Shown: positions 61,488 through 64,000 of the stretch, in pieces
Layout of the letters: each line of letters starts with the position of its first letter
Numbering within the stretch: the stretch's first letter is position 1
Source: Hysterangium stoloniferum
Taxonomy: Eukaryota; Basidiomycota; Agaricomycetes; Hysterangiales; Hysterangiaceae
Reading direction: 5' to 3'
Length of the DNA stretch: 64,000 nucleotides
Assembly (NCBI GenBank): GCA_015178975.1
Contig: WHVD01000001.1
Coordinates: 992,001-1,056,000, forward strand
Translations under genes and position numbers: made by a program
The notes under the pieces: model-generated
Database searches by the model: none
The model's input: only the letters and a program-made list of their open reading frames with translations
Told to the model about the DNA's origin: nothing

Positions 61488-64000
61488 CTGGACCTCTGGT
61501 TATTCTGCACAAATCCATCTACCCAGCTGACGATATGTGGCTGCCAAGTTGGCCATGGCACTCAGTGTGTCTGGGTGTTCAGTCCCTAGGAGCTGCTCCC
61601 TGGCCTTCAGCACCTGGATCTCCAGTTGTTCTGCATCAGTCCATCTACCCAGCTGGTGATATGCACCAGCCAAGTTGGCCATGGCTCTCAGTGTGTCTGG
61701 GTGTTCAGTGCCTAGGAGCTGCTTCCTGGCCTTCAGCACCTGGACCTGTAGTTGTTCTGCATCAGTCCATCTACCCAATGGACAATATGTGGCAGCCAAG
61801 TTGGCCATGGCTCTCAGTGTGTCTGGGTGTTCAGTCCCTAGGAGCTGCTCCCTGGCCTTCAGCACCTGGACCTCTAATTGTTCTGCATTAGTCCATCTAC
61901 CCAGTTCATAATATGTGGCAGCCAAGTTGGCCATGGCACTCAGTGTGTCTGGGTGTTCAGTCCCTAGGAGCTGCTCCCTGGCCTTCAGCACTTGGCCCTC
62001 TAGTTGTTCTGCATCAGTCCATCTACCCAGCTGATGATATGTGGCAGCCAAGTTGGCCATGGCTCTCAGTGTGTCTGGGTGTTCAGTCTCTAGGAGCTGC
62101 TCCCTGGCCTTCAGCACCTGGACCTCTAATTGTTCTGCATTAGTCCATCTACCCAGTTGATAATATGTGGCAGCCAAGCTGGCCCTGGCATCCAATGTGT
62201 CTGGGTGTTCAGTGCCTAGGAGCTGCTCCCTGGCCTTCAGCACCTGGGCCTCTAGTTGTTCTGCATCAGTCCATCTACCCAGCTGATGATATGTGGCAGC
62301 CAAGTTGGCCATGGCACTCAGTGTGTCTGGGTGTTCAGCACCTAGGAGCCGCTCCCTGGCCTTCAGCACCTGGACCTCCAGTTGTTCTGCATCAGTCCAT
62401 CTACCCAGTTGATGATATGTGACAGCCAAACTGGCCCTGGCATGCAGTGTGTCTGGGTGTTCAGTCCCTAGGAGCTGCTCCCTGGCCTTCAGCACCTGGA
62501 CCTCTGGTTATTCTGCACAAATCCATCTACCCAGCTGACGATATGTGGCTGCCAAGTTGGCCATGGCACTCAGTGTGTCTGGGTGTTCAGTCCCTAGGAG
62601 CTGCTCCCTGGCCTTCAGCACCTGGATCTCCAGTTGTTCTGCATCAGTCCATCTACCCAGCTGGTGATATGCACCAGCCAAGTTGGCCATGGCTCTCAGT
62701 GTGTCTGGGTGTTCAGTGCCTAGGAGCTGCTTCCTGGCCTTCAGCACCTGGACCTGTAGTTGTTCTGCATCAGTCCATCTACCCAATGGACAATATGTGG
62801 CAGCCAAGTTGGCCATGGCTCTCAGTGTGTCTGGGTGTTCAGTCCCTAGGAGCTGCTCCCTGGCCTTCAGCACCTGGACCTCTAATTGTTCTGCATTAGT
62901 CCATCTACCCAGTTCATAATATGTGGCAGCCAAGTTGGCCATGGCACTCAGTGTGTCTGGGTGTTCAGTCCCTAGGAGCTGCTCCCTGGCCTTCAGCACT
63001 TGGCCCTCTAGTTGTTCTGCATCAGTCCATCTACCCAGCTGATGATATGTGGCAGCCAAGTTGGCCATGGCTCTCAGTGTGTCTGGGTGTTCAGTCTCTA
63101 GGAGCTGCTCCCTGGCCTTCAGCACCTGGACCTCTAATTGTTCTGCATTAGTCCATCTACCCAGTTGATAATATGTGGCAGCCAAGCTGGCCCTGGCATC
63201 CAATGTGTCTGGGTGTTCAGTGCCTAGGAGCTGCTCCCTGGCCTTCAGCACCTGGGCCTCTAGTTGTTCTGCATCAGTCCATCTACCCAGCTGATGATAT
63301 GTGGCAGCCAGGTTGGCCATGGCACTCAGTGTGTCTGGGTGTTCAGCACCTAGGAGCCGCTCCCTGGCCTTCAGCACCTGGACCTCCAGTTGTTCTGCAT
63401 CAGTCCATCTACCCAGTTGATGATATGTGACAGCCAAACTGGCCCTGGCATGCAGTGTGTCTGGGTGTTCAGTCCCTAGGAGCTGCTCCCTGGCCTTCAG
63501 CACCTGGACCTCTGGTTATTCTGCACAAATCCATCTACCCAGCTGACGATATGTGGCTGCCAAGTTGGCCATGGCACTCAGTGTGTCTGGGTGTTCAGTC
63601 CCTAGGAGCTGCTCCCTGGCCTTCAGCACCTGGATCTCCAGTTGTTCTGCATCAGTCCATCTACCCAGCTGGTGATATGCACCAGCCAAGTTGGCCATGG
63701 CTCTCAGTGTGTCTGGGTGTTCAGTGCCTAGGAGCTGCTTCCTGGCCTTCAGCACCTGGACCTGTAGTTGTTCTGCATCAGTCCATCTACCCAATGGACA
63801 ATATGTGGCAGCCAAGTTGGCCATGGCTCTCAGTGTGTCTGGGTGTTCAGTCCCTAGGAGCTGCTCCCTGGCCTTCAGCACCTGGACCTCTAATTGTTCT
63901 GCATTAGTCCATCTACCCAGTTCATAATATGTGGCAGCCAAGTTGGCCATGGCACTCAGTGTGTCTGGGTGTTCAGTCCCTAGGAGCTGCTCCCTGGCCT
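61488..64000 (-). repeat. 1008-bp higher-order repeat of eight TPR units, 2.5 copies
   Basis: Units 61488-62495, 62496-63503 and 63504-64000 (cut by the window end). By eye the first two differ at a single base (near 63310 versus 62302). 1008 bp is 8 x 126 bp, so the reading frame is kept. Confidence 0.93.

Larger units (their letters stand above)
60429..64000 (-). pseudogene. kinesin-light-chain-type TPR repeat protein (NLR-like C-terminal region), partial at window edge
   Basis: Minus-strand array of 42-residue (126-bp) TPR_10/TPR_12-type repeats with consensus LGTEHPDTL-AMANLAATY-QLGRWTDAEQLEVQVLKARE. At least 28 repeats are visible and the gene runs off the window at 64000. The terminal exon ends ASKPSYAVNTDTVVALRH with TGA at 60429-60431. 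Such arrays form the ligand-binding C-terminus of fungal NB-ARC/TPR proteins (NLR-like, proposed role in non-self recognition), but the nucleotide-binding domain would lie outside, so this assignment is inference. In-frame TAA codons at 61500, 62508 and 63516 cut the array into 331-residue open stretches; unless removed by an unseen mechanism the downstream repeats are not translated. Plus-strand frames here are shadows of the repeat. Confidence 0.7.

Noticed and set aside
60507..63927. Series of plus-strand frames of 66-150 codons rich in WPSAPG
   Set aside because: They are antisense shadows of the minus-strand TPR repeats, repeating with the same 126-bp period; the minus strand encodes a recognised fold.

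Overview
The window reads as a contig from a mushroom-forming basidiomycete (Agaricomycete-like). Genes are cut by many 45-65 nt introns. The proteins are of basidiomycete or wider fungal type: a YOR1-like ABCC transporter, a tetraspanin, a hexose-type MFS carrier, a PTC7-like PP2C, secreted A1 aspartic proteases and a kinesin-light-chain-type TPR protein. The mobile elements (DIRS/Ngaro-like, Ty3/gypsy, Ty1/copia, Tc1) also fit. I cannot name the species. Everything below was read by eye; no search or alignment program was run.

Layout. 0.5-6.6 kb: one intact-looking, intron-rich full-length ABCC transporter. 7.2-19.3 kb: a transposon graveyard. It holds a Tc1 relic, a complete gag-only LTR element with target-site duplication, a gypsy LTR plus gag fragment, and a decayed tyrosine-recombinase retrotransposon (gag, RT/RNase H, recombinase) that was itself hit by two LTR elements, each now a solo LTR with a perfect 5-bp target duplication. 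20.3-28 kb: ordinary host genes (tetraspanin, sugar transporter, PTC7-like phosphatase). 29-34.7 kb: a decayed membrane-protein gene, a repeat pair, small perfect hairpins and an intact intronless 2OG-Fe(II) dioxygenase.

35.9-58.6 kb: a birth-and-death cluster of GPI-anchored A1 aspartic proteases. Three intact tandem copies (A, B, C) keep an identical nine-exon structure, with a codon-splitting intron at the first catalytic Asp, an 11-nt microexon and a GC-AG intron at the second catalytic motif. Around them lie an inverted 5' fragment (E), a 3' fragment (D) and a gene-less 5' flank (F). Copy C has changed both active-site motifs. A 21-copy perfect minisatellite, a G/C-run array and a MITE mark individual copies.

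59.35-60.16 kb: a solo gypsy LTR related to the one at 10.7 kb, in inverse orientation. 60.4-64.0 kb (minus strand, running off the window): a TPR array of 42-residue repeats arranged in almost identical 1008-bp higher-order units, each carrying the same nonsense codon; probably the C-terminal part of a fungal NLR-type protein or its pseudogene.
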